Source: UBA4744 sp035282865 (GTDB taxonomy: Bacteria; Actinomycetota; Acidimicrobiia; Spongiisociales; UBA4744). Taken from it: a stretch of 14,351 nt of DNA. Below are positions 5,542-14,351 of this stretch, one piece after another. The notes under the pieces were generated by a model that searched no databases, was not told where the DNA came from, and was given only the letters and a program-made list of their open reading frames with translations. How positions within the stretch are numbered: position 1 is the stretch's first letter; every line of letters starts with the position of its first letter. The stretch lies in NCBI GenBank assembly GCA_035282865.1, contig DATEVB010000227.1:1-14351 (forward strand), given 5' to 3'. The translations under genes and the position numbers were made by a program.

Positions 5542-6774
5542 CTACTCGAGCGGGAAGCCGGGCTTTCCCGCCTCCAGCCAGGCAGCAAAAGCAGCTTCGG
5601 TACCGATGTCATGACCGGCGTCCGCCGATTTGACGTACCGGAAATGCAGGAGGTCGCAATACGCCTGGATGGGGTCGAGGCTCTCCCCGATGGCTCTCAT
5701 CCGCTGCAGCATCGGTTCGAACTCGCCTACTCTCCACTGCACCGACGTCAACGCTTTGAAGCCGGGCTCCTCTCGGCCGGCTTTCGCCTGGAAGTAGTAG
5801 AGATCGTCGAGAATCTGCCTGGCCTGATTCTCGAGCGCCTCGACTCCGGTGAGCTCCTTCAGCTTCGTACGGTGGTACGTTCTGCCCCCGGCCCGCACCT
5901 TCACCTGCAGTCGTCGCCCTCCTTCCCTGGGCATCAGGTTGATCTCTTGGACGTCAAAGCCGAGTTCGTTGAGCCGCTTGACCCGCTCGGAGATGCGATA
6001 CCGCTCTTCGGACCCGATGGACGGCGTGTCGGTGAGTTCCGCCCACAGCGCTCGATAGCGGTCGGCGATGTCCTCGCCGAGGGCCAGGTCGGCATCGTCG
6101 ATGGCAATACCTCGCTCGGCGGCGATGTCGGCCATGCCTCCCGCCACGTTGACGATCATGATCTCGAGGTCCTCTTCCCGCTGGCCGTCGGTGAGGGTCT
6201 CGAACATGGCAGCCGTCTCGGCGTCGACCATGATGGTTTCGATGGTCTCGGCGTCGAATCGGTACAGCGTGTTGGATAGGGAGCAATCGCCCCAGAAGCA
6301 ACCGACGGTGTGGAGTTCAACGAGGAGACTTGCAAAGGCGTCCAGCATCTGGTTGCGGCGCTGACCGAAGCCGGGACCCTCCAGCAGCTCGCGGCACGAA
6401 AAGGAGAAATCCACGTATTTGGTGATCAACGCCGCCGACGCTTCCGTGGTCGGGTCGGCGTTTCTGTGGTCGATGAGGCCGACGGGTATCACCGCCGGCG
6501 CGCCCTTGACCTGCAACTCGCGCAGCACTTCGTAGTCGCGATGGGCCAGCGCGGCTGGCAACTCCTTCACGGCGTAGATGCCCTGTCGGTAGGAGACAAA
6601 TTTGACGATATGGCGCGAGATACCTTGCGGCAGATCGACGATCCTCTCTGAGTCCCACTCGTCGAGGGGGCGTTTCCAGTCGAGGTCCAGGAAATCCGGA
6701 TGGCCGGGTCGAACGGTGAGGGTGTAGTCGGGCACGACCGTCACGGTAGTCAGAAGCGAACGAGGTCGAGTCAC
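5542..6774 (-). CDS. DUF4032 domain protein, kinase-like fold
   Basis: The 410-residue product resembles actinobacterial DUF4032 proteins, which carry an N-terminal domain related to lipopolysaccharide kinases. Kinase-like landmarks are visible: a lysine in a strand (IYAVKEL, K70), an acidic helix residue (E82 or E86), a catalytic-loop-like WGDCSLSNTL (161-170, D163 and N168) and a metal-binding-loop-like VDAET (183-187, D184). The C-terminal part (about 240-400) holds the DUF4032 region with VKRLNELGFDVQEINLMP and a helical end. Substrate is unknown and kinase activity is inferred from motifs only. The annotated GTG follows the lhr stop codon with no intervening base; no good ribosome binding site is visible, and a start a few codons later is possible. 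It is probably translated from the lhr transcript. Confidence 0.8.
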   Translation of the reverse strand: MTRPRSLLTTVTVVPDYTLTVRPGHPDFLDLDWKRPLDEWDSERIVDLPQGISRHIVKFVSYRQGIYAVKELPAALAHRDYEVLRELQVKGAPAVIPVGLIDHRNADPTTEASAALITKYVDFSFSCRELLEGPGFGQRRNQMLDAFASLLVELHTVGCFWGDCSLSNTLYRFDAETIETIMVDAETAAMFETLTDGQREEDLEIMIVNVAGGMADIAAERGIAIDDADLALGEDIADRYRALWAELTDTPSIGSEERYRISERVKRLNELGFDVQEINLMPREGGRRLQVKVRAGGRTYHRTKLKELTGVEALENQARQILDDLYYFQAKAGREEPGFKALTSVQWRVGEFEPMLQRMRAIGESLDPIQAYCDLLHFRYVKSADAGHDIGTEAAFAAWLEAGKPGFPLE

Positions 6775-9700
6775 TCAGGGTCGGTAGGCCATTCCCTTGT
6801 ACGAGTCGGTGAAACGATGCTGTTCCAGGAAGCGGCCCAGCGGAGTGTCTCGAGCAGGTAGGCCGTCGATCGTTTCGACGGTCATACGTTTCCGGCGCCC
6901 ACCTATCTCGCCCAGCCCGAACGCGGTCCGGTCGAGTCGGTCCGGATCTTCTGTGAAGGTGAGCACCCGTTTCGCACCCCGCTCGACGAAGGCGACCAGG
7001 TCGCCGTCGGCCAGCAGCACGTAGGCACCTGCCGAACGGCCGGCCCGGCCACCCGCCCGCTCAGGCCAGGGGAGCGCCGTTCCGTACGGGTTGGCCGGAT
7101 CGGTCGCCGCCAGCACCGTCACGTCTCCGGTCGCTTCCATCTGTCGCAACCGGTCGACCGCCCCGGGCAGCGCAAACTGGGCGCCACCCAGACCCTCCAC
7201 GAAATACCCGCGGCGCACCCGGCCGGTTTCCTCCATGCGGGCCAGGACCGGATAGAGACCCATGAAACCTCCCGGAATCGATTCCGCCGCCACCAGGTCG
7301 CGAGTTACAACGCCGTGGCGTTCGAGCAGTTGTTCGGCCCACGCGGTAGCGGCGACGGTATGATCGACCGACGGGTCCAACAGGTCGGCGACGAGATACC
7401 ACCGGCCGGCGGAGGCCGGCGGGAACTTGGACGGCACCGAAGGTCTCCCCGGTTTGCGCGGCCGCTTGCCGGCCAAAAAGGCTCGGACCGGCCCCAGGGA
7501 GTCGTTGGTCACTTCGCCCGCCCAGACCAGATCCCACAGACTGTCGAGGACGCCTTCAGGATCACCGCCTTCCGCGGCTGCATACAGGTCGCCGAAGAAA
7601 CTCGCCCCCCGATCTACCAGGTGACGGCGGAGTCGTTGGTGGATAACGCCATCTGGCGGTTCGGTGTGATATGCGAGATGCAACCGCGCGAGGTGGTCGC
7701 GGAAGTAAAGCGATATGCGACCATCCCGGGGACCGAGCGCCCCACGCCCCACCCACACCACCTCACCGGCCACCATCAACTGGTCGAGCATGTCGGGGCG
7801 GTAGTCGAGCCGGTATGCCAGGAGGTCTCGTTCCAACACCGAGGCGGGGACGGCGGCGCCCTGGAGCCGTTTGAGCGTGTCGAGCAACCCGGCCTGCTGG
7901 CGAGACCGGTCGGTTTTCCGCACGCCGTGCCAGACAGGCAGGAATCTGCCTAGGGCTGATTGACCTACCGGCTCGATTTCTTTGCGAAGCGCGGCCAGCG
8001 AGCGTCGTTTCAGCCGGCGAAGCACCTCCGTTTCGACCCATTCCTGGTCCCGGCCACCGGGACGGAACGCCCCCCGGGTCACCCGGCCGGTGTTTTCGAG
8101 GGTGGAAAGTTGCTGTGCTACGACGGCGGTTGGGAGTCCGGAGGCGGCCGTCACGTCCGCGATCGTGAAGGGACCGTGCGTGCGGGCGAAGCGGCCGATC
8201 ACATCGCCGAGAGGATCCGGGACGGGCTCTAAGAACACATCCGGCACCCCCGACGGGAGGGCGGTACCCAGCGCATCCCGCAATCGGGCGGCGTCCTCGA
8301 TTGCCGCCCATTGATCCCGTCCGGCCACCCGGACTCCGATCACCCGGCGCTCTGCCTCGAGTTCCCTCAGGACGGTGGTGGGGTCGTCGTCCTGGGAGCG
8401 CGCCGTCAGCTCGTCTGTTGACAGGGGACCGAGGCGCCGGAGCAGATCGTGGGTTGCATCCGGGCCGGTCACGCGCCGTTCCGTGGCGAGGCATTGCAGC
8501 TCCAGCTCAACGGATTGCACGACGTCGGCGGAGAGCAGCTCCCGCAGTTCGCCTTCGCCGAGCAGCTCCCGGAGCAGCTCTCGGTCGAGGGTGAGCGCCG
8601 CGGCCCGACGTTCGGCGAGGGGTGTGTCGCCCTCGTAAAGGTAGGCGGCAACGAACTCGAAGAGCAGGGATGCCGCGAAAGGGCTGGCCGCGGAAGTGTC
8701 CACTTCTGCCATCCGAATGCGGCGCGACCGCAGATCCTTCAGCACCTCGATGAGAGCCGGTACGTCGAAGTCGTCTTGCAGAACCTCCCGGTAGGTCTCC
8801 AGCAGAATCGGAAAAGATCCGAAGTTCTTGGCCACCGCCAGGAGGTCGGCGGCACGGCGACGCTGCAACCACAGAGGTGTTCGGCCTCCGGGTCGCCGGC
8901 GGGGAAGCAGGAGTGCACGGGCCGAGGCTTCCCTGAAGCGGGCCGAGAACAGGGCTGAGCTGCCCAGATATTCCACGACCAGGTTCTCGACGTCGTCAGG
9001 GTCGAGCGCCAGGTCGCCGGCACCAGGAGCGGCATCGGCGTCGGGAAAGCGGAAGGCGATCCCGTCGTCGGCCCAGATGACATCGACGTCCTGATCGAAA
9101 CGGGTTCTCAGCATCTGGGTGAGCGCCATGGCCCAAGGAGCGTGGACTCGCGCACCGAGAGGGGAGAGGAGCACGAGACGCCAGTCGCCGATCTCATCAC
9201 GAAAGCGCTCTACGACGATGGTCCTGTCGGTGGGAAGGACACCGGTTGCGGCGCGCTCCTCGGCTAGATATGCGACCAGGTTCTTGGCGGCCAGTTCGTC
9301 GAGCCGGTAGTCGGCCTGCAGGTGCGCAAGCGCTTCGGCCGGTTCGAGGGCGCCGACCTCTCTAACGAAAGCCCCCAGTGCCCGCCCTGTTTCCGGCGGC
9401 CGGCCCATCATGTCACCATGCCAGAACGGCAGGGTGGCGCCGGGCTCACCAGGCGCCGGTATCACCTCGACCCGGTCGTGGGTGATCTCCACGATCTTCC
9501 ACGTCGATGAGCCGAGGATGAACGAGTCGCCCGGGCGCGACTCGTAGACCATTTCTTCGTCGAGTTCGCCGACTCGCCCGCCGTCGGGGAGGTGGACCCC
9601 GTACAAGCCCCGATCGGGGATGGTGCCGGGATTGGTGACCGCCAGCATGCGGGCGCCCGCCCGGCCGGTTACCGTCTGGGCGACCCGGTCCCACACGATT

Positions 9701-11190
9701 CGGGGCCGCAGCTCGGCGAACAGATCGGACGGATAGCGACCGGCCAGCATGTCCAGGACGGCCTCAAATGGACCGCGCCCGAGGTCTGCATAGGGAGCGG
9801 CCCTTCGCACCATGGCGTAGAGATCGTCAACTGCCCAGGTCGCATCGGCGACGGTGGCCACCAGTTGCTGAGCGAGGACGTCCAGCGGATTGCGCGGCAT
9901 CCTGGTGGCCTCCACCGCCCGGCGGTACATGCCGTCGACAACGACCGTCGCCTGGATCAGGTCGCCGCGAAACTTCGGGAACACCTTGGCGCGGCTGGGA
10001 ACTCCTACCTGGTGACCGGCTCGCCCTACTCGTTGTAGCCCGGTAGCGACCGTGGCCGGTGATTCGACCTGGAGCACCAGATCAACGGCCCCCATGTCGA
10101 TTCCCAGTTCGAGCGAGGAAGTGGCGACCACCGCCGGCAACTCGCCTCTTTTCAGCTGCTCTTCGATGGCCATTCGCTGATCCCTGGACACCGATCCGTG
10201 ATGCGCACGAGCCACCTCGCGCCCGGCGAGAAGGTTGATCTCGGCGCAGATCCGCTCGGCGAGTCGGCGGCTGTTGGCGAACACGATGGTCGACCGATGC
10301 TGCTCGATGAGCTCCAGCAGACGGGGATAGATCGACGGCCAGATTCCTGCTCGGGCCGGAGGCTGCTTGGCTGGACCGTCCACGATTCCGGCCGGGGCGT
10401 TGGCGCCGGCGGGTGGAAGAGGAGGCGCGGCCATGTCGTCGATGGTGACGACCAGCTCGACATCGATCTCCTTGTCGCCGGGCACGTCGACGATCTCAAC
10501 CGGCCGCGGAGACCATGACCCGTCCGATTGAGGATGGCCGCCGCCCAGGAACCGGGCGATCGTATCGAGCGGTCGCTGGGTGGCGGAAAGGCCGATGCGC
10601 TGCGGTGATTGGTGGCTGATCTCCTCCAGTCGTTCCAGCGAAAGCGCCAGATGAGCGCCCCGTTTGGAACCGGCCACGGCGTGGACCTCGTCAATGATCG
10701 CCCATTCGATGGTGGCGAGTATCTGGCGCGCCTGGGAGGTGAGCATCAGATAGAGGGATTCCGGCGTGGTGATCAGAATGTCCGGCGGGTTGCGGAGCAT
10801 TCGCCTGCGGTCATCGGTCGAGGTGTCGCCGGTCCGTAGAAACGTGGTGATATCGGGGAGTTCTCCCAATTCCAGCGTGGCGGCTGCATGACGGATGCCC
10901 ATCAGCGGCGATCGAAGGTTGCGGTCCACGTCGTAGGCCAGCGCCTTCATCGGTGAAACGTAGAGCACCCGACACCGCTCCTGTTTGGCCGGAGTTGGGC
11001 GGTGCAGCAACTGGTCAAGGGTCCACAGGAACGCTGCCAGGGTCTTTCCAGAGCCGGTCGGAGCGTGAATGAGTGTGTGGGCACCGGCGGCGATCGCCGG
11101 CCATCCGCGCTCTTGGGCCTCGGTGGGGCTCGCAAACGATGCCTCGAACCAGGCACGGGTGGCGGGGGAGAAGGTGGCGAGCGCATGCAC
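6775..11190 (-). CDS. lhr: Lhr family ATP-dependent helicase (long form)
   Basis: The 1471-residue product has the size and layout of full-length Lhr, a superfamily 2 helicase with 3'-5' activity on DNA and DNA:RNA hybrids and links to repair. Helicase motifs are intact: Q-motif (PTEAQ, 22-26), Walker A APTGSGKT (43-50), TTPESL (141-146), DEVH box (167-170), SAT (202-204), the ATSSLELGIDMG motif IV/V region (356-367) and QRVGRAGH (386-393). A proline/alanine-rich insertion (about 254-283) lies between the two RecA domains. The winged-helix and Lhr-specific domain follows to about 870, and the long C-terminal domain, typical of the actinobacterial and E. coli long form, fills the rest. The GTG start has no clear Shine-Dalgarno sequence. 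It is the first gene of the minus-strand series with DUF4032 and MerB-like genes. Confidence 0.95.
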   Translation of the reverse strand: MHALATFSPATRAWFEASFASPTEAQERGWPAIAAGAHTLIHAPTGSGKTLAAFLWTLDQLLHRPTPAKQERCRVLYVSPMKALAYDVDRNLRSPLMGIRHAAATLELGELPDITTFLRTGDTSTDDRRRMLRNPPDILITTPESLYLMLTSQARQILATIEWAIIDEVHAVAGSKRGAHLALSLERLEEISHQSPQRIGLSATQRPLDTIARFLGGGHPQSDGSWSPRPVEIVDVPGDKEIDVELVVTIDDMAAPPLPPAGANAPAGIVDGPAKQPPARAGIWPSIYPRLLELIEQHRSTIVFANSRRLAERICAEINLLAGREVARAHHGSVSRDQRMAIEEQLKRGELPAVVATSSLELGIDMGAVDLVLQVESPATVATGLQRVGRAGHQVGVPSRAKVFPKFRGDLIQATVVVDGMYRRAVEATRMPRNPLDVLAQQLVATVADATWAVDDLYAMVRRAAPYADLGRGPFEAVLDMLAGRYPSDLFAELRPRIVWDRVAQTVTGRAGARMLAVTNPGTIPDRGLYGVHLPDGGRVGELDEEMVYESRPGDSFILGSSTWKIVEITHDRVEVIPAPGEPGATLPFWHGDMMGRPPETGRALGAFVREVGALEPAEALAHLQADYRLDELAAKNLVAYLAEERAATGVLPTDRTIVVERFRDEIGDWRLVLLSPLGARVHAPWAMALTQMLRTRFDQDVDVIWADDGIAFRFPDADAAPGAGDLALDPDDVENLVVEYLGSSALFSARFREASARALLLPRRRPGGRTPLWLQRRRAADLLAVAKNFGSFPILLETYREVLQDDFDVPALIEVLKDLRSRRIRMAEVDTSAASPFAASLLFEFVAAYLYEGDTPLAERRAAALTLDRELLRELLGEGELRELLSADVVQSVELELQCLATERRVTGPDATHDLLRRLGPLSTDELTARSQDDDPTTVLRELEAERRVIGVRVAGRDQWAAIEDAARLRDALGTALPSGVPDVFLEPVPDPLGDVIGRFARTHGPFTIADVTAASGLPTAVVAQQLSTLENTGRVTRGAFRPGGRDQEWVETEVLRRLKRRSLAALRKEIEPVGQSALGRFLPVWHGVRKTDRSRQQAGLLDTLKRLQGAAVPASVLERDLLAYRLDYRPDMLDQLMVAGEVVWVGRGALGPRDGRISLYFRDHLARLHLAYHTEPPDGVIHQRLRRHLVDRGASFFGDLYAAAEGGDPEGVLDSLWDLVWAGEVTNDSLGPVRAFLAGKRPRKPGRPSVPSKFPPASAGRWYLVADLLDPSVDHTVAATAWAEQLLERHGVVTRDLVAAESIPGGFMGLYPVLARMEETGRVRRGYFVEGLGGAQFALPGAVDRLRQMEATGDVTVLAATDPANPYGTALPWPERAGGRAGRSAGAYVLLADGDLVAFVERGAKRVLTFTEDPDRLDRTAFGLGEIGGRRKRMTVETIDGLPARDTPLGRFLEQHRFTDSYKGMAYRP

Positions 11191-11286
11191 GAGGCAAGGC
11201 TAGGAGACTGCACCGACAAAGGGTCGTGACTCAACTATCCGACCCCGGCCGCCGATACCCAATCCGTTGTTCATCCAGGAGAATGC
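11191..11286. promoter_or_regulatory. Divergent intergenic region between lhr and the GGDEF-EAL gene
   Basis: These 96 bases separate two outward-pointing genes, so promoters for both are expected here. The only clear element is AGGAG (11277-11281), the ribosome binding site of the GGDEF-EAL gene. I cannot identify convincing -35/-10 boxes or an operator. Confidence 0.4.
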
Positions 11287-13400
11287 ATGGGAACGAATGC
11301 CGCCCTGTCACCTTCATCGCGGCGGCTCGGCGTCGGCACGTCTCTATCGGCCCCGACGCCGTCCGGCGAACGTACCCCTGATCGGCTGGTCGGGCGGTAT
11401 GTGATCGGCCTGGCTGCCATCGCCGCCCTGGCCGTCACCAGCAGCTTTGCCGTCGGAGGCGCCCTTTCCCGGCAGGAGAGCGACGCCCGGGTCGTCAACG
11501 CGGCAGCAGGACAGGTGACCCTGAGTTACCAGCTGGAACAGGCCGGCGTGAGACTGGCCCTCAGCGAGAGCAATCCAGATCGTCATGTTGTTCTGACGGC
11601 TCTGGAATCGGTTGCCGATCAGATGGTCCGTACCCACCTCGGATTGAGTCTCGGATCGGAACCTCTTGGGCTTCCCGGCGAGAACAGTGTCCGGGTCAAC
11701 GCCATGCTGGAGTCGGTCGAGTCGCACCTCTACTCGATGCTCGACGCCGCGCAAGCTCTGGCCGCGGCCTCCGAACCCGTCGGGCAAGCGGCGGCGCTCA
11801 ACTCCAGAGCCGAGTTGTTCCGTTCTGAGATGGGAGCTCTGGTGTTCGAGTACGAACGGGAGGCTGAGGGCCGGGTGAGAAACCTGGAGAAGGTCGAGAT
11901 TGTGTTGCTCGAGGCCATGCTGGTGTTGCTGGTGATCGAAGGCATCTTTCTCTTTCGGCCGGCCGCACGGCGGATCCGCACGGGGTGGCGGGAACGAGAA
12001 CGCCGGCACACAGCCGAGCGTGAGTACGACCAGGTTCGACTCAACTACCTGGCCCAGTTCGACCCTTTGACCGGGCTGGCAAACCGGTCCCTGCTGTGGG
12101 ATCGACTCGATCACGCCATCGTCCGAGCCCGGCGGGAGAGCGGGATGGTCACGTTGATGTTCGTCGACCTCGATGATTTCAAGGGGGTCAACGACCAATA
12201 CGGTCACGGAACCGGCGATGAGCTACTCATGAACGTTGCCAGGCGGCTCGAGAGCGTGGTGCGGGAGAGCGATACCGTTGCCAGGTTGGGCGGCGACGAA
12301 TTCACCGTCATGCTGGAAGGCCAGCACCGTCCCGAGTTCGCGGGAACCGTCGCCCAGAAGATTCTGGATGTCCTCGGTGCGCCCTACCGGATTGGTGATC
12401 GGGAGATCTTCATGACGGGATCGATCGGTATCGTTGTATACCCGCTCGACGGGGAAGTCGTCGACGACCTGGTGCGTGATGCCGATATTGCCATGTACGC
12501 GGCCAAAGAGGCAGGTCGCAACAACTTCCAGTTCTTCACACCGGAGCTGAGAGCCCGGACCACCGACCGGCTCCATCTGATCGACAGCTTGCGGCGTGCC
12601 CTCGCCTCGGGTGATCAACTCCGCCTGGTCTATCAGCCGAAATTCGATCTGGCCGGTGGGAAGCTGGTCGGCGTCGAGGCACTCCTCAGGTGGGATCACC
12701 CGGAGTTGGGCCCGGTGCCACCCTCCCGCTTCATTCCGCTGGCCGAGGAGACCGATCTCATCATTCCGTTGGGCATCTGGGTGATCGAACACGCCTGTGA
12801 ACAGGCGGCCCGCTGGCGCGATGATGGGCTCCTCGATCTGCCGGTGTCGATCAATGTCTCGTCCCGGCAGTTCCACCACGGCGATCTGGTTCCGACCGTC
12901 GAGCGGACGCTGCTTCGGTTTGGCCTCGATCCTGGTCTGGTGGAAATGGAGCTGACCGAAGGAACCCTGATTGAGGAGGTAGAGCTGGCGCGGAGGACGC
13001 TCGAGCATTTGCGTGAGGTGGGAGTGCGGGTGTCGGTGGACGACTTCGGAACCGGCTACTCATCGCTGAGCTATCTCAAACAGTTCCCCATCGATGCGCT
13101 CAAGATCGATCGGTCGTTCATCGATGGCATCACGGATGGTCCCGACGGTGCTGCCATCTCGACGGCAATCATCAGGATGGGTCACAGCCTGCGGATGGAA
13201 GTGATTGCCGAGGGCGTGGAAACGCGCCGGCAACTCGATGTGCTGCGCGAACTCGGCTGCGACGTGGTGCAGGGCCACCTACTCGGGCGGCCGGGTACTC
13301 CCGAGCAGATCAATGGACTGGTGCAGGCTGCCCGATCATCTGGCAATAGGGCGGGCGTCGGAGCGATCGGTACCGATGCGTTGATGGCGGTAATCGAGAC

Positions 13401-13967
<567 letters not shown>

Positions 13968-14043
13968 CAGACAACCTCCGGGTTCTCTGCCACTTAGTGT
14001 GGGGTCACAAGCACTCACGGTAGCAGGCGATGTCGAGAAGGGT

Positions 14044-14061
14044 ATGAGCCGTCCGACTCAT
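14044..14061. repeat. Short inverted repeat ATGAG-N8-CTCAT
   Basis: Five-base perfect arms separated by eight bases stand in the divergent gap between the HD-GYP gene and the partial gene. It is next to a DnaA-box-like 9-mer. It could be an operator half-site pair, but arms this short occur by chance. Confidence 0.25.
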
Positions 14062-14070
14062 TTATCCACA
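14062..14070 (+). promoter_or_regulatory. DnaA-box-like 9-mer TTATCCACA
   Basis: The sequence is identical to the consensus DnaA box. It sits 9 bases before the probable start of the terminal gene. I see only one copy, with no cluster or AT-rich unwinding region, so it is not an origin; it may be a DnaA regulatory site or chance. Confidence 0.3.
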
Positions 14071-14079
14071 GGGGGCAGA

Positions 14080-14351
14080 ATGGGGTACATGGACATTGCC
14101 GTGAACCTCGTCGAGACGTATCTCAGGCTCAACGGCTACCTGACCCTGAGCGAGTTCGAGGTCCAGCATCGCGGCCAGAACGGCATGTACGAAACGGTGA
14201 CCGATGTCGACATCGTCGGTTTCCGGCTTCCAGGAGGTATCAATGCCGCGGATGATCACGAAGACTGCCGGATGCTGCAGATTCTTGATCCGGCGCTGGA
14301 ACTTCAGCCCAACATGATCGATGTGATCCTGGGTGAGGTGAAGCAAGGCGA
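14080..14351 (+). CDS. Conserved hypothetical protein, 5' part only (runs off the window)
   Basis: The first 90 codons are open with no stop before the window edge. The product begins M-G-Y-M-D-I-A-V-N-L-V-E-T-Y-L and continues with LNGYLTLSEFEVQHR, a TDVDIVGFRLPGG segment and VILGEVKQG near the edge. A D-x-D-x-(V/F) strand followed later by E-x-K is compatible with a PD-(D/E)XK nuclease-like fold, but this is only motif reading on a partial sequence and I recognise no named family. ATG 14080 has AGGGGG (14070-14075) four bases upstream; the in-frame ATG at 14089 is an alternative. The overlapping minus-strand ORF at 14062-14346 is its shadow. Confidence 0.65.
   Translation, partial: MGYMDIAVNLVETYLRLNGYLTLSEFEVQHRGQNGMYETVTDVDIVGFRLPGGINAADDHEDCRMLQILDPALELQPNMIDVILGEVKQG

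Noticed and set aside
11344..13008. Long minus-strand ORFs (287 and 261 residues) opposite the GGDEF-EAL gene
   Set aside because: The plus strand carries complete GGDEF and EAL motifs in the same interval, so these are high-GC antisense frames.
14062..14070. Replication origin suggested by a DnaA box
   Set aside because: There is only one box, with no cluster, no AT-rich stretch and no dnaA, dnaN or gyrB nearby.
14062..14346. 94-residue minus-strand ORF at the right edge
   Set aside because: The plus-strand frame is open to the edge, has a ribosome binding site and a plausible folded-protein composition. The minus frame is its complement.

Overview
This is a GC-rich, densely coded chromosomal window with GTG starts, long overlapping antisense reading frames and purine-rich ribosome binding sites. 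Codon use and gene content (tandem-glyoxalase protein, DUF4032 protein, full-length Lhr helicase) suggest a high-GC actinobacterium, perhaps an Acidimicrobiia-like lineage. That placement is inference only. There are no rRNA or tRNA genes, insertion sequences or CRISPR arrays.

Layout. On the plus strand, bases 1-2605 hold a two-domain VOC/glyoxalase-like protein, a saccharopine/lysine-6-dehydrogenase-like oxidoreductase and a small lipoprotein. A universal-stress-like protein (2647-3186, minus) converges on the lipoprotein across a strong inverted repeat. It diverges from a flavin-reductase-like protein and an SDR oxidoreductase (3243-4589, plus). A minus-strand series, in transcription order, is lhr helicase (11190-6775), a DUF4032 kinase-like protein (6774-5542), a possible 44-residue ORF (5528-5394) and a MerB-like (organomercurial-lyase family) protein (5379-4699). 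On the right, a membrane GGDEF-EAL protein (11287-13431, plus) and a stand-alone HD-GYP protein (13967-13401, minus) converge with a 31-base overlap. The window ends in a partial conserved hypothetical gene (14080 onward, plus) preceded by a perfect DnaA-box-like 9-mer.

Main discovery. The MerB-like gene looks like two ORFs, but they lie in one frame separated by a single TGA (4915-4917). Aligned by eye with MerB, that TGA falls on the catalytic cysteine known as Cys159. The partner cysteine (Cys96) is present as C90, and the Asp99 position is Glu93. The transcript downstream of the UGA folds into a 6-bp hairpin with a GGUC loop, 19 nt after the UGA. This matches the bacterial SECIS pattern, including the GGUC loop of E. 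coli fdhF. The best reading is a 226-residue selenoprotein with Sec155 in the catalytic position, not a broken gene.

Functional themes. The left half is small-molecule redox and catabolic enzymes without an obvious shared pathway. The centre may couple nucleic-acid repair (Lhr) with a kinase-like protein and the organometal-lyase-like selenoprotein, though co-transcription is inferred only from orientation and spacing. The right end is a cyclic-di-GMP turnover pair.
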